NCBI GenBank assembly: GCA_964036045.1
Contig: OZ038383.1
Span: 11,548,430-11,612,429, forward strand
DNA from: Eutreptiella sp. 'Long Island Sound 2002'
Lineage: Eukaryota > Euglenozoa > Euglenophyceae > Eutreptiales > Eutreptiaceae
Direction: 5' to 3'
DNA length: 64,000 bases
Shown here: positions 32,396 through 43,873 of the stretch, piece after piece
Layout of the letters: each line of letters opens with the position of its first letter
Numbering within the stretch: position 1 is the first letter of the stretch
The notes under the pieces: model-generated
Database searches by the model: none
What the model saw: the letters and a program-made list of their open reading frames with translations, nothing else
Told to the model about the DNA's origin: nothing
Program-made: the position numbers and the translations under genes

Positions 32396-34851
32396 TTTCC
32401 CTGTGTCAGTCTACTGACTGTATTCTAACCTTACAGGTGCAGTGAGCACTCTTGTGCGAAGGGCCTGCGTATGGGTGTAAGAGCAGTTGTCACAGTTGCC
32501 CCGCATTGCATCGCAGGACAGGACCGTTGGCCCCCCGTGACAACCACTCCCTGGCCGAAGGCCATTGCTCTTTCACAGACCACTGCTTACTGAGCACTGC
32601 ACTGACCCTGTCTGTGTCCTGCAGTCCCATGCCTATGGTTTCCAGCGTGGACCAGGTGGCCGCTTATCAGGTTTGCAGCCACCCAGCGAGTGTATGCCTT
32701 GTTGACCATGTGTTGCATGGGGACTGCCCTGATGTAATGACCTTGGGGAGCCAACGAATAACGGTGGCTTACTACACCAGGGGGGAATGACAAGCAAGGT
32801 GTTATGAGGCAAGGTGTGTCTTCCCTCCTTGGGGACAAGCAAGCCCACAGTTAGGACCCCTGACTAGTCCAGATGCATGGCGTTCTACCCTTCCTTACAG
32901 GGTTTACCATACCCCTAAGTGTGCTACGTATGTCTGTGTGTGTCTCACTTCTCTCCCCGGCGTGGCTCCCGGAGACCGGGCTTCGCTGACGTCGGACCGA
33001 AGGTCCCGATCAGGTACTATTACCACTCCTATGGCGCCCAATTTCTGGGCTGGCGCCTATCCTTGGAAGAAGACGGCAAAAGCCCTACCCATTAGAGGGG
33101 AGGGGTGGCCAGGTGTGCTAAGGGCATACAAAACGCCCATTTTTGCTAAAGGCCAAAAGCTAACGCACTCCCCTGCCCCCGAGGAAAAGCACGCCGGACA
33201 GGAGACTCCACTACACTACACTCACTAACGCCAGCACCGGCCTTCGAAGGCAGGGTGAGCACTCATAACTTGCACACAACTCCTGCCAGGCCTGCTGACC
33301 CTAACACCTACACACGCTACTTGGAGGTGCTGTCAAAGATGTCACGGGTCCTACTGACCCTCCTGTGAGAAAGCCAGAGAACACAGCGCTACTAAGCGAC
33401 TGTGGCCTAACAGGGACGCCACTACGCGTTTCCCTGTCAGGGCTTAGAGGGTAGGAGTGCTCAGTGTGCGTGCACAGCGTGGATGGCGGTGAAGTCGGAC
33501 TGCACTCGCAGTTATTTGTTTGTGTGATCTGCGCAGCATATTTTAGCGCTGCTCAAAGAGACTGCACCAATCGCCCTAACCATCCCACCTGTAAAGCAAA
33601 GGCTGCCGGCCTGGGTTTGCGGCTGAAGGAACCAAGACTACCTCCACGTATTGTACGCTTCTCAGGTAGCCCTATAATATGCTGTCCTCAAACCCAGGTG
33701 CAAGCAAGCAAGCTTAAGGAACTCCACCCGTTCTCTTATGGAACGTGGGGTGGAGCCCCTGGGTAGCCTAAACAAGAGTTGTACCGTGCGCATTTCGCGT
33801 GGCCTACCCTTTAATGCGTCATATGCATGCACAAGTATGCACTGGTTTTACAATTCCCCACTCTTTCTCCTAATTTAACCCCACATAACCAATCACAGCT
33901 TGACTCAACCTGGAGGTGAGCTCCTCCCCGGCTTACCTACCTTACTCACCCCGCATGTGAATGCTGAGGATAACACGAGCGCAAAACCACCCTACGCGCT
34001 TAAACAAACCTACGGCGAACTATAAACCACCCTAAGCGATTAATGCACTGTGTGTCATGCATGCTTTCCTTGTCTTGTTTCCTGCAGAAATAGGAGAGAG
34101 AGTAACGCACTGCACAGCGCAAAACTAGCCTAACCGTTTTGAGCAACCGTATTTTAGCGCTACGGCAACACGAACACGAGCAAGCACTTTCTTTTCTTAC
34201 CTGTGAAGAGAGAACAGGGGTGTATTGGAGCACAGGGAAAGCGACACAGCGTGTGAATGCCTCAATTAGGCACATGCATCGCGAGCACAGCGCATATTCT
34301 AACCCTACGTGCACGCTGCGCGCTCCATTTGCATCGCATACCTTTCATTTCTGTTTTGACCTGCCGAGAGCAAAGGAGAGGAGCACCTGAACCCCCAACG
34401 AACACAGCGGTGACAACCGTAACGTTTTAAAGAAGCAACCAACACGAACGCAATGCATGCATGTGAAATGACACTGACATACCTGAGAGGTGGGTTGTCC
34501 ACCTGCTCTGTGGTGTGGGTTCATTTTCGATACTTTTTCCTAATGTTTAAAAACATTTTGATGCAACTGTTCAAAAATTTCTTTTCGAACTTTCAAAACT
34601 CCGGCTCATACCTTTTTCTTCTTGAACCGTTCACGCTTGCGCAGCCCTGTTTCTGGAGTCCGCTTCTGTTGCACTTGTCTGCGACTTCAAGTCTTAGTGT
34701 AAAAATGACGATTACTCGTGTTATTTCGTCAATTTTTAGCAATTCGACTTCTTAAATCGCTACACCTTTCGCTAAACCACAGGATTCACTCCCTGTTGGT
34801 TTCATGTTCTATTTTTTTCAGCTCCTGGAGATTGGTGTCCTCCATTGGGAG
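32396..34851 (+). other. Proximal 3' non-coding region of element 1
   Basis: With 41,058-41,442 this makes ~2.8 kb between the chromodomain stop and the 3' LTR, colinear in element 2 (48,290 to 47,256, 42,319 to 42,158, 15,718 to 14,069). No env-like or other open frame is conserved between the two copies. It contains the uninterrupted site for the tandem array (aggagtg, 33,453-33,459). Confidence 0.75.
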
Positions 34852-35369
34852 GTAGGTAGGTATGTGCACTCGGTCGTGGAGAGGCGCCCCATGGTTCCCC
34901 CTGGCGTCGCCCCTGTGACGTACAGGAAGAGGCTCCGCGCGTGAAGAGGGGAGGCGGCTTACATCCCGCTAGACTTGACTGGTGGCCCCGAACAAAGCGG
35001 CCCCGGACAACACCGAGGGGGCTGATCGCCGCCAGCGTGACTGCTTGTCATGCCGAGAGAGTGGGCCCCCGTGCTTGCGCACGTCCCCTCCTTTGGGCGG
35101 AACCCTAGGGGTTCACCGGACTTCCTGGCGTATCCCGTTCCCAAGGCATGCATGCGTGTTCTTGGTACTGGGGTTCCGAGGTGCTTGGGTGTTGCACCCT
35201 CCGCCTCGAGTCCCAAAGCAGCGCGGGCCTTAGGATGCAGCCTTACCCCCGGGCTCCGGATCTCGTTTGGCCAGGTCAACTGCATGGCACGGGCTGCCTC
35301 AGTGCCTGGGCTATGGACCCTGGGTTTCCTACTGTTGTGTGGTGCTTGTGTTTGGGTTTGGGTTTCTTG

Positions 35370-38300
35370 GTAACACCGCCACTCCTGGCTGGGGTCTTGG
35401 GTGTGTGTGCTTGGGTACGGGTCTCGGCTGCGCCCCGCGACTCCTGGCTGGGGTGTTGGGGTGTGTGTGCGCTTGTCTGCGCGCTCCGCTTGTACCCTGC
35501 CACTCCTGGCTGGGGTGTGCGGTGTGGGTGTGTGTGCTTGGGTTTGGGTTTCGGCTGCGCCCCGCCACTCCTGGCTGGGGTGTCGGGGTTTGTGTCTGCT
35601 TGTGTGCCCGCTCCGCTTGCACCCTGCCACTCCTGGCTGGCCTGTGCGGTGTGCGTGTTTGTGCTTCCGCTCGGGTCTCGGCTGCGCCCCACCACTCGTG
35701 GCTGGGGTCTCGGGGTTTGCGTCTGCTTGTCTGCGCGCTCCGCTTGCACCCCGCCACTCCTGGCTGGGGTGTGCGGCGTGGGTGTGTGTGCTGCGGCTCG
35801 GGTTTCGGCTGCGCCCCGCCACTCCTTGCTGGGGTTTTGGGCTGTGTGTGTGCATGTGTGCGTGCTCCTCTTGTACCCCGCCACTCCTGGCTGGGATGTG
35901 CAGCGTGCGTGTGTGTGCTTGGGCTCCGGTTTTGGCTGCGCCCCGCCACTCCTGGGTGGGGTGTTGGGGTGTGTTTGTGTTTTTGGGCGCGCTCTGCTTG
36001 TATCCCGCCACTCCTGGCTGGGGTGTGGGTTGTGGGCGTGGGTGCCTGGGCTGTCTCCGCTGCGCCCCGCCTCTCCTGGCTGGAATGTTGGGGTGTGTGT
36101 GTGTTTGTGTGCGCCCTCCGCTTGTACGCTGCCACTCCTGGCTCGGGTGTGCGGTGTGGGTGTGTGTGCTGCGGCTCAGGTTTGGGCTGCGCCCCGCCAC
36201 TCCTGGCTGGGGTGTTGGGGTGTGATTGTGTTTGTGGGCGCGCTCCGCGTGTACCCAGCCACTCCGGGCTGGGGTGCGCGGTGTGGGTGTGTGTGCCTGG
36301 GCTCGGGTTTTGGCTGCGCCCTGCCACTTCTGGCTGGGGTGTTGGGGTGTGTGTGTGTTTGTGGCTGCGCCCCGCTTGTACCCCGCCACTCTTGGCTGGG
36401 GTGTGCGTTGTGGGTGTTTGTGCTCGGGCTCGGGTTTCGGCTGCGCCCCGCCACTCCTGGCTGGGGTGTTGGGTGTGTTTGTGTTTGTGGGCGCGCTCCG
36501 CGTGTACCCCGCCAATCCTGGCTGGGGTGTGCAGCGTGGGTGTGTGCGCTTGGGCTTTGGTTGCGGCTGCGCCCCGCCACTCCTGGCTGGGGTGTTGGGA
36601 CGTTGGGGTGTGTGTGTGTTTCTGTGCGCGCTCCGCTTGTACCCTGCCACTCTTGGCTGGGGTTTGCGGCGTGGGTGTGCGTCCTTGGGGTCGGGTTTCG
36701 GCTGCGCCCTGCCACTCCTGGCCTGGGCGTTGGGGTGTGTGTGTGTTTGTGGGCACGCCCCGCTTGCACCCCGCCACTCCTGGTTGGGGTGTGCCGTGTG
36801 GGTTTGTGTGCGTGGCGTCGGGTTTCGGCTGCTCCCCTCCACTCCTGGCTGGGGTGTTGGGGCGTGTGTGTCGGTGTGCACTTTCTGCTTGTACCCCGCC
36901 ACTCCTGGCTGGGGTGTGCTCTGGGGATGTTTGTGCTTGGGCTCGGGTTTCGGCTGCGCCCCGCCTCGCCTGGCTGGGGTGTTGGGGTGTGTGTGTGTGT
37001 TTGTGGGGGCGCCTCGCTTGTACCCCGCCTATCCTGGCTGGGGCGTGCGGTGTGGCCGTGTGTGCTCAGGCTGGGGTTTCGGCTGCGCCCCGCCACTCCT
37101 GGCTGGGCCATTGAGGTGTGTTTGTGTTTGTGGGGGCGCCCCGCTTGTACCCTGCCACTCCTGGCTGGGGTGTGCGGTGTGGGTGTGTGTGCTCGGGCTC
37201 GGGTTTCGGCTGCGCCCCGCCGCTCCTGGCTGGGGTGTTGGGGTGTTGGGGTGTGTGTGTGTTTGTGTGCGCGCTCCGCTTGTACCCCGCCACTCCTGGC
37301 TGGGGTTCGTGGCGTGGGTGTGTGTGCTTGGAGCCGGGTTTTTGCTGCGCCCTGCCACTCCTGGCCTGGACGTTGGGGTGTGTGTGTGTTTGTGGGGGCA
37401 CCCCGTTTGTACCCCGCCACTCCTGGCTGGGGTGTGCGGCGTGGGTGTGTGTGCTTGGGCTTGGGTTGCCGCTGCGCCCCGCCACTCCTGGCTGGGTAGT
37501 TGGGGTGTTGGGGTGTGTGTCTGTGTCTGTGTGCGCGCTCCGCTTGTACCCAGCCACTCCTGGCTGGGGTTCGCGGCGTGGGTGTGTGTGTTTGGGGTCG
37601 GGTTTTGGCTGCGCCCTGCCACTCCTGGCCTGGACGTTCGGCCGTGTGTGTGTTTGTGGGGGCGCCCTGTTTGTACCCCGCCACTCCTGGCTTGGGTGTG
37701 CGGCGTGGGTGTGTGTGCTTGGGCTTGGGTTTCTTGCTGCGCCCCGCCACTCCTGGCTGGGGTGTTGGGGTATTGGGGTGTGTGTGTGTTTGTCTGCGCG
37801 CTCCGCTTGTACGCCGCCACTCCTGGCTCGGGTTCGCGGCGTGGGTGTGTGTGCTCGGGCCCGGGTTTCAGCTGCGCCCCGCCACTCCTGGCTGGGGTGT
37901 TGGGGTGTGTGTGTGTGTTTGCGGGGGCGCCCCGCTTGTACCCCGCCACTCCTGGCTGGGGTGTGCGGGGTCGGTGTGTGTGCTTGGGCTTGGGTTGCGG
38001 CTGCGCCCCGCCACTCCTGGCTGGGGTGTTGGGGTGTTGTGGTGTGTGTGTGTTTGTGTGCGCGCTCCGCTTGTACCCCGCCACTCCTGGCTGGGGTTCG
38101 CGGCGTGGGTGTGTGTGCTTGGGGTCGGGTTTCGGCTGCGCCCTGCCACTCCTGGCCTGCACGTTGGGGTGTGTGTGTGTTTTCCGGCTCGCCCCGCTTG
38201 CACCCCGCGACTCCTGGCTGGGATGTGCCGTGTGGGTGTGTGTGCCTGGGCTTGAGTTTCGGCTGCGCCCCGCCACTCCTGGCTGGGGTGTTGGGGCGTG

Positions 38301-38475
38301 TGTGTCGGTGTGCACCTTCTGCTCGTACCCCGCCACACCTTGCTGGGTTGTGCTCTGTGGGTGTGTGTGCTCGGGCTCGGGTTTTGGCTGCGCCCCGCCT
38401 CTCCTGGCTGGAGTGTTGGGGTGTGTGTGTCGGTGTGCTCCATCTGCTTGTACCTCACCTTTCCTGGGTGGGGTT
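35370..38475 (-). repeat. ~3.1-kb GC-rich minisatellite
   Basis: About two dozen units of roughly 126-135 bp, each made of two related half-units ending in ccactcctggctgggg. One half-unit contains gttggggtgtgtgtgtg and the other contains cgggtttcggctgcgcccc. Half-unit lengths stay near multiples of three and contain no stop triplets in any frame, so long open frames run across it in all six frames. These should not be taken as genes. Confidence 0.9.
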
Positions 38476-38752
38476 TGTGGTTTGTGGGTTGGGTGTTGCC
38501 TGGCACCTGTTCCTGTGCCGTGGTTTGTTGCGGGATGTGCGGGCTGCCCGGGTTTGCGGCACCCGGTGGCCGTTGTTGCTTGGCACCTGTCTCTGTGCCT
38601 TGGTTGTGGCCGGCGGCGTGCCTCTCTGGCGTGCCTTGTGGCCCCGCTTTGGTGCGCCGCGCCTCGTCTGGTCCGGTCGCTCGCGGTGCTCCGGTCGGCT
38701 TTCCCGACGCCGTGGTGCCTTTTTCCCATCCCGGGGGCTTACGCCCCCGGAT

Positions 38753-39820
38753 TTACTGGGCGGCTGCGCGGGGCACGTGGAGGCCGGCCGAAAACCGGGC
38801 TCCTTGTGCCTGCCGCTGGCCGCTGCCAAGGCAGCGGCGCTGGGCTTGCTCCGCGTTGTACCCGTTCGGGGCCCCGCAATGGGGTTGTCCCTGGCAGGTC
38901 CCTCCGGTGTTGGTCTTGGGCTGCGTGCGCTGCGGTGGTTTGGCGTGTGTTGACCTGGTCACTGATGCGTCCGGTTTCCCGTACTGCCCGTCTTTCTCCA
39001 GGGGACTCGGCCGGTGCACTGGGGCTGTTTTGTGTGGACGCCGACACCGCCCCTTTCGGTTCCGAGGGCGCCACGCCCGGGTCCCGCGCCTGTGTGCGTG
39101 TGCGTGCCCTTCTTGGCCGGATCGGGCGGGCCGGCCTCCCGGCCGCGTTCTGGTGCGCCTCACTTTTTCTCTGGCCGGTCTCGGTGCGCTCTTTGTTTGT
39201 TCGCCCCCCCCCGGGCTGGGGTTTGATCTGTTTGTGGTTGTGGCTGGGTTTTTTTTCCCTTTTCTTTTCCCCTTCCCTGTTGCGCCCCCGTTGTTTCCTG
39301 CTTTCCCTGTTTTCCGGCCCGGGGTGCCCTGGGCGTTGGCGTCTTGTTCCCCCCCCTTCCCCCCCCCCCTTTTTGTTTTTTTTTCCTTGCTTTTACTTTG
39401 ACCTTTGTTTTTTTTTTTTTGCCCCCGCTGTCTCTGGCGTTTCGTGTTTTCGGCCCCGGGTGCCTTGGGCCTCTGCGCCTCGTTGCCCCCCCCCCCCCGT
39501 TTTCTATTTCCTCCCCCCTTCCCGTTTGTTTTTTTTTTCCTGCTTTTCCTTTGGTCTTTGGTTTTTTGCTGCTTGTGCGGTGCGGGGCTGGTTTGTGTGT
39601 CTCGGGCTGTCGGGTGTGCTGGTGTGTGCTTCGGTGGTGCTGTCCCTGTGGTTGCTCTTTGTGCGGTGCTCTCTCGCCCCTCTGGCGCTGGCTGGTGTTG
39701 TGTGGTGTTGCCTGTTGTGTTTGGGTGTTTGCTGTTGGGCTTGGCTGTCCTCTGTTGTCTCCTGGTGGGTCTTGGTGTCGTGTTTCGGTGGTGCTGTCGC
39801 TGTCTGGCCGCGTGGCTCAC
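38753..39820 (-). CDS. Basic low-complexity ORF in the 6.2-kb insertion
   Basis: About 355 codons on the proposed coding strand of the insertion, upstream of the minisatellite. The middle is packed with Lys/Arg/Gly (for example GKGKRKGKKN). A nucleic-acid-binding ORF1-like role is possible, but the composition alone could produce such a frame, and a longer + strand frame overlaps it. No domain found. Confidence 0.2.
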   Translation of the reverse strand: MSHAARQRQHHRNTTPRPTRRQQRTAKPNSKHPNTTGNTTQHQPAPEGRESTAQRATTGTAPPKHTPAHPTARDTQTSPAPHKQQKTKDQRKSRKKKTNGKGGGNRKRGGGGNEAQRPKAPGAENTKRQRQRGQKKKNKGQSKSKEKKTKRGGGKGGEQDANAQGTPGRKTGKAGNNGGATGKGKRKGKKNPATTTNRSNPSPGGGEQTKSAPRPAREKVRRTRTRPGGRPARSGQEGHAHAHRRGTRAWRPRNRKGRCRRPHKTAPVHRPSPLEKDGQYGKPDASVTRSTHAKPPQRTQPKTNTGGTCQGQPHCGAPNGYNAEQAQRRCLGSGQRQAQGARFSAGLHVPRAAAQ

Positions 39821-41442
39821 CGCCCTGTGGTTTGATGTGGTGTGTCTTGGTGTTCTGCTGCCCTGCGTTGTGTTCTGTGGCGCTGTGCTGTCGTGTGGTG
39901 GTGTGCTGTCGTGCTCTGCTGTTTGTTTGCGTCGTTGCCTGTGCCTGTTGTTTATTTCCTGCCGCTGCGCATCTGCTGTTTGTGTTCTGGGGTGTCGGGG
40001 TGTGCGTTCCCTGTCCTCTCCGCCCTGTGCGGTGCTGTGCTGCGCTGTGCTGGTGCCCTTGCGTTGTGCTGTCCGCGTCGTCTGTGTTGTTTCTGGTGCC
40101 TGGTGTTGTTGGTTCCTGGTGTCGCCGCCTGCTGTTGGGGGTCCGCTGGTGGCTCTGGTTGCCTGGTGTTGTTGTTTGGTGTTGTGTGTCGGCTTTGGTG
40201 AACGTGTCTGGTCTGGCCGTCGCTCGGCGTCTTCCCTGTGGTGTCCTGCTCCCCTGTGTTGTGTCCTGTGGCGCTGTGCTGCCGTGTGGGGCTGTGCTGT
40301 GGTGCCCTGTCGTCGCTTTCTTTTTGTTTTTTTCCTTGCTGGTGGCGCTGGTTTTCTGTTTCCCCTTTAAAATTTCCTGCAAAACCCGTGAAAATTGTTT
40401 TCCGTTTTTGAAAATAAATTAAAATTATACTCTACGCAACCCACGCGCGTGCAGCAAGACCACATTTTACTCACTGACTTACCTGTTACCCGGCGGCCTC
40501 CATGGCGTCGTTGTTGGAAGTAGTCCGAACTCCGAACTCCGAAAGTACTTGAACTTGTGGTTGAAGTTGGTGGTCGTGGTCTTGACGGCGCGTAATTTCC
40601 GCCTGCAGCGAAAAGGAGGTAGAGGTGCTGAGGGGGGAGCACGAGCGGGAGGGAGAGGTACATGGTGAATAAAGAAAGGCGTGAGGAAGCGAGTGCAGGG
40701 GCGCGGCGTGTTACGAAAAGAATTTTCGAGTTTTACGCGTTGCTCGCGCCGCAGTTTTCTTTGCGTAGACGGCAAATTAGGCGACAAGGGGTACGGCGTT
40801 GTATTCCTATTAACGTCACGGCGCTTACAGCGCTATTTATTTGTGCATTTAAGTATTTATTTTTGACATCGTGTTTTAACGCGTTTCACCGCACGCTTTT
40901 TGTCCTAGCCGCTTTCTATGCTAATTAGCTTTATTTTCTGCTATTGAGAAAATTTTTTCGTCGTGTTTTTCTTATCTTTTTATTTCATTTTGGCGCTGAG
41001 GATCAGTGCGCGTGACAAGATGGCCGCCAGGGCTTGAAACGAAACCTCCATTGGGAGTATTGCTCCGCCCTGGTCCTGGTCAGGACGTTTACTAAAACGC
41101 TGTTTATGCAGCGATAGCCGTCCGCATTAGAGCGTTCGACTGTACGCTACCGTGCAAGCATGTGTGCTCTAGGGAGGGAGTCCTGGGTTCAAACCCCACT
41201 ACCCCTAAAATTTTACCAAAAGCTTTTGTCGCACGCTGGCGACTTTGGAGGAATGCCCCATCGAAGGGACATCATTCACGGTACATTACACTGTTTTTCA
41301 AGGGTACCTACAGTGTGATAAGCTTCTATGAACTGATGAGAACATTTTTGATAGGTTTAATGCATTTTCTGAGGTAATTTTGGGAGTATTTGAGCCTTTC
41401 TCCTTGGTCCTACTAGCTTGATCAACTAGTACTCCAGGTGGG

Positions 41443-42152
41443 AGTAAGAAAAAGTCACCGCCATGTCTTTCTTGGAGGGCTTGATCCAGGCCAAGTTCCC
41501 CTTGAAACCCTTTTGTTGATGCCAAGACTAACTTAAGTATTTTTATCACTCTTTTGAAGCTTTAAGTACACTTTCTCAAAGTAACTAGGGTTATAACCCT
41601 ACCCCCCCATGAAGTTCACCCCTACCACTCAACTGAGCGGAGGTATCTTCCTTCATGGAGGATATACCGAAATAAAATAGGCATTTCATGCCTTAGGCCT
41701 TGGAGGTTAAGCCTAGTGGTCTCCCACCCCAAGACCCCTATACTCAATTGTTTCTACCACTTATTGTGGTTCTACTTTTTAACTGTTTCTGAATTCAGTT
41801 GCTTGGCCAGTCATAATCTGTGTCTGGCCTAACTCCTATGCCCCACATTCCTACCCAGCACCATTTCACCCAAAAGAGTGCACATGAAGTGCTTGATGCT
41901 AACTTGGAGGCCAGAGTCAGGCCAGCTTTCACATAAAATCTTTTGTTTTATCCATTTGTGATTGAATCTTTGTATTTAAGCCTGCTTTGTCTATTTGCAG
42001 CCCTTCTGTGTTAAACTGGATTTCAAAATATGCATTGATTCGATCCATATCCTGTTCTTGCTCTACTTGCTCCTTTGGTTTCGGGATTTCAACATCAAAA
42101 ACCTGCAGGATTTCATCGAAATCTATAGGGCACTAATCAAGGACATCTTTCT
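41443..42152 (+). repeat. 3' LTR of element 1
   Basis: 710 bp, agtaagaaaaag to catctttct, followed by the TSD gcagg at 42,153-42,157. The palindrome is degraded at its last bases here (41,585-41,602). No clear polypurine tract precedes it (…actccaggtggg). Confidence 0.9.
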
Positions 42153-42157
42153 GCAGG

Positions 42158-42325
42158 TGAGGGTGATTGGTGTGGCTGCAGTTGCCTTCGGCGACTTTGA
42201 TTTTTTCTGCCGAAGCTAAAACAGGCGCTGCTCACACAATCAAAAAATCTGCAACTCAGCCAGGAGCGGTGAGTGCAGTCCGACCTCTTCGACATTCCAC
42301 CTGTGCACGCAAACTGAGCACTCCT
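42158..42325 (-). other. Fragment of element 2 stranded between two insertions
   Basis: Reads on the minus strand as the homologue of 33,449-33,590 in element 1 (aggagtgctcag … cacctgcag). Element 1 bounds it on the left and the tandem array on the right. It shows that both inserted into the same element 2 molecule. Confidence 0.8.
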
Positions 42326-42786
42326 GAAGCGTTTTCGGCGGGGGTGATGTCCGTGCGTCCACAGAAAATTGAAAATCCTTCAACCCATCACCCCAACCTC
42401 TCCAAGTACTACATGAAGTCTCTTCAAAACTTCGATTCGATTGGAGTTGCGTAAATGGCCTTGGAATCCTTGCTCACCCCACGGGGAGCGTCCGTGGACA
42501 CAATCTGGCGTCTATGGACAAAGAGAAGGTATATGTAACAAAATAAATGCGTTGACATGTAAAATGTATATGTATCACCTCTAAAATATAAAATAGCTTA
42601 GAAAAAAGGATGAAACGATGGTGGCGGCGTCGCCGCCATCAGAAAAACTGACGGCTACGAGTCGTCGCCATCAGGATCTCCACTGAGATCCTGCCCAAAC
42701 TGGGCCAAACAGTGGTTTCTGGGCGAAAAACAGTGAAATATGGTGATTTTTGAGTCAAAAACACTCATTTCGCGTGTCTGCCCCCA

Positions 42787-42813
42787 ACGCGTCGTGTAGC
42801 CGACACGACGCGT
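42787..42813. other. Perfect 11-bp hairpin in the array unit
   Basis: acgcgtcgtgt and acacgacgcgt flank a 5-base loop. It recurs at +1,998 and again in the third copy at about 46,783-46,809. It is preserved in all three copies, including the diverged one. It could be a transposase or processing site; no direct evidence. Confidence 0.6.
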
Positions 42814-43371
42814 CTCTTTCCCGATTCATATTATATATGAAGAGGGCCACTGTTGGGCCACGCCTTGGGTGCCTGGCTAATTCCTGCGATCGCCTCAGGA
42901 TTTTCTGGAAAAATCTGTTACGTGACCAGTTTCGTCAAAAATTGACCCTCGCGGAACGCCGCAAAAATGGTCACGGCTTATTTCTATAATTCTGAAAATG
43001 ATAAATCAATAATAAAATTGATTAAAATCTTCGTAAATCGAGAAATAGAGCTTCGATCTGGGGCTGCGACGCGCAGGCGACGAAGGTCGGCGCCAGCCAA
43101 AAAATGATGAAAAATGACGATTTCTGGGGTATTTTACAAGAATTCCCCAAGAAATCAGTGAGATCTCAATGGGAGATGCTGAAATGCAGCATCCCCAAGC
43201 GCCACTATCACTGTGGCGCCGGCGGGTAGGGTGGAGGCCACCCTACCGCTTCACCCCCCTCCTTAGAAGGCTTGCCTACATCCAAAGGAAGGCAAGTCCA
43301 AGAGGGGTGCTTGGGTCTTGGTGACCCATGTGGCAAAAACATGGGTTTTTAGGGCCTTTTTATATTCAAAT

Positions 43372-43803
43372 TCATAGGGCAAATGCCCCCCAGGCGACAG
43401 CAATGGTCCCTGGCACTCCCTGTGGCCTGTAGTTACATGAACAGAGGCGCTGCAGCCTCTCTGGACCTGCCCGGAGGTGCTGAAATATGCAATTTGGCCC
43501 TTTTTCTCCATGGGCATGGAAACATAATAATTCAAGAAATTCAAATAAAAAAAGTTTATTTAGGGTCTTTTCCAAACCCAAGGCGACCAATTCCTCGCGC
43601 CTGCAACCTCTTCCAGGTTGTGGTGGTTCGCAGATGGCGTCGTCGTCGCTTTGGTTGTCGCCCAGAGGAAGAGATAGACTTGGGGGCTCCATAGGGTCCA
43701 TGGGGAGACCAAGGTGATACCTATTGTAGGAGTCAAGGAATTCCTCCTTCATCATGTTGATGCCCTGGACCTTAGCTCGTGCAGATGTCGACGTCGTCGA
43801 CAA
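43372..43803 (-). CDS. Array ORF b (143 aa), unknown
   Basis: Minus-strand frame MSTTSTSARAKVQGINMMKE…, repeated at 45,370-45,801 with one visible residue change. It contains EEFLDSYNRYHLGL, which faintly recalls the YN-x-GVD motif of piggyBac transposases, but no other piggyBac signature follows. It is absent from the truncated third copy. It lies downstream of ORF a on the same strand. Confidence 0.3.
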   Translation of the reverse strand: MSTTSTSARAKVQGINMMKEEFLDSYNRYHLGLPMDPMEPPSLSLPLGDNQSDDDAICEPPQPGRGCRREELVALGLEKTLNKLFLFEFLELLCFHAHGEKGPNCIFQHLRAGPERLQRLCSCNYRPQGVPGTIAVAWGAFAL

Positions 43804-43873
43804 TTCTCTTGCTGTCTGGGCGTCGTCGCCGTCCGCAGGCCGTCACACCGCCTGCTTTTAGGGTCATGTAGGG

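Larger units (their letters stand above)
34852..41044 (-). mobile_element. 6.2-kb minus-strand GC-rich insertion
   Basis: Flanked by the perfect 13-bp duplication cctccattgggag (34,839-34,851 and 41,045-41,057). The matching uninterrupted site is in element 2 at 14,455-14,467. The left end is gtaggtaggta, that is, a (CTAC)n tail on the minus strand, so the element probably reads from 41,044 leftward. Its 5' ~0.6 kb is AT-richer. The middle encodes a Lys/Arg/Gly-rich frame on the minus strand, and the 3' half is a large minisatellite. No RT or other enzyme was recognised. A non-LTR-type insertion is the best reading from TSD and tail. Confidence 0.75.
15719..42152 (+). mobile_element. Element 1: nested Ty3/gypsy chromovirus, degenerate
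   Basis: Sister copy of element 2, on the + strand, inserted into element 2's 3' non-coding region with the 5-bp TSD gcagg (15,714-15,718 and 42,153-42,157). Joining the flanks restores a sequence colinear with element 1's own homologous stretch at about 33,570-33,590. The LTRs are 15,719-16,429 and 41,443-42,152. Two later insertions, 16,906-25,773 in gag and 34,852-41,044 in the 3' region, account for about 15 kb of its 26.4 kb. Without them it is about 11.3 kb. The LTR pair differs by several percent by eye, so the insertion is not recent. Confidence 0.9.

Noticed and set aside
36226-40422. 1,398-codon + strand open frame
   Set aside because: It runs through the minisatellite and then C/T-rich sequence. 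Comparable frames are open on both strands because the repeat lacks stop triplets, and the composition (Cys/Gly/Val) follows the repeat.
33449-42330. A DNA transposon with ~150-bp terminal inverted repeats
   Set aside because: The inverted ends are the same 3'-region sequence of two oppositely oriented chromoviruses, one inserted in the other. The TSDs gcagg and aaaac and colinear alignment explain everything.
43372-43803. piggyBac transposase call for array ORF b
   Set aside because: Only a YN-x-G-like string resembles the family. There are no DDD catalytic motifs, no TTAA target duplication, and the TSD is 6-7 bp.
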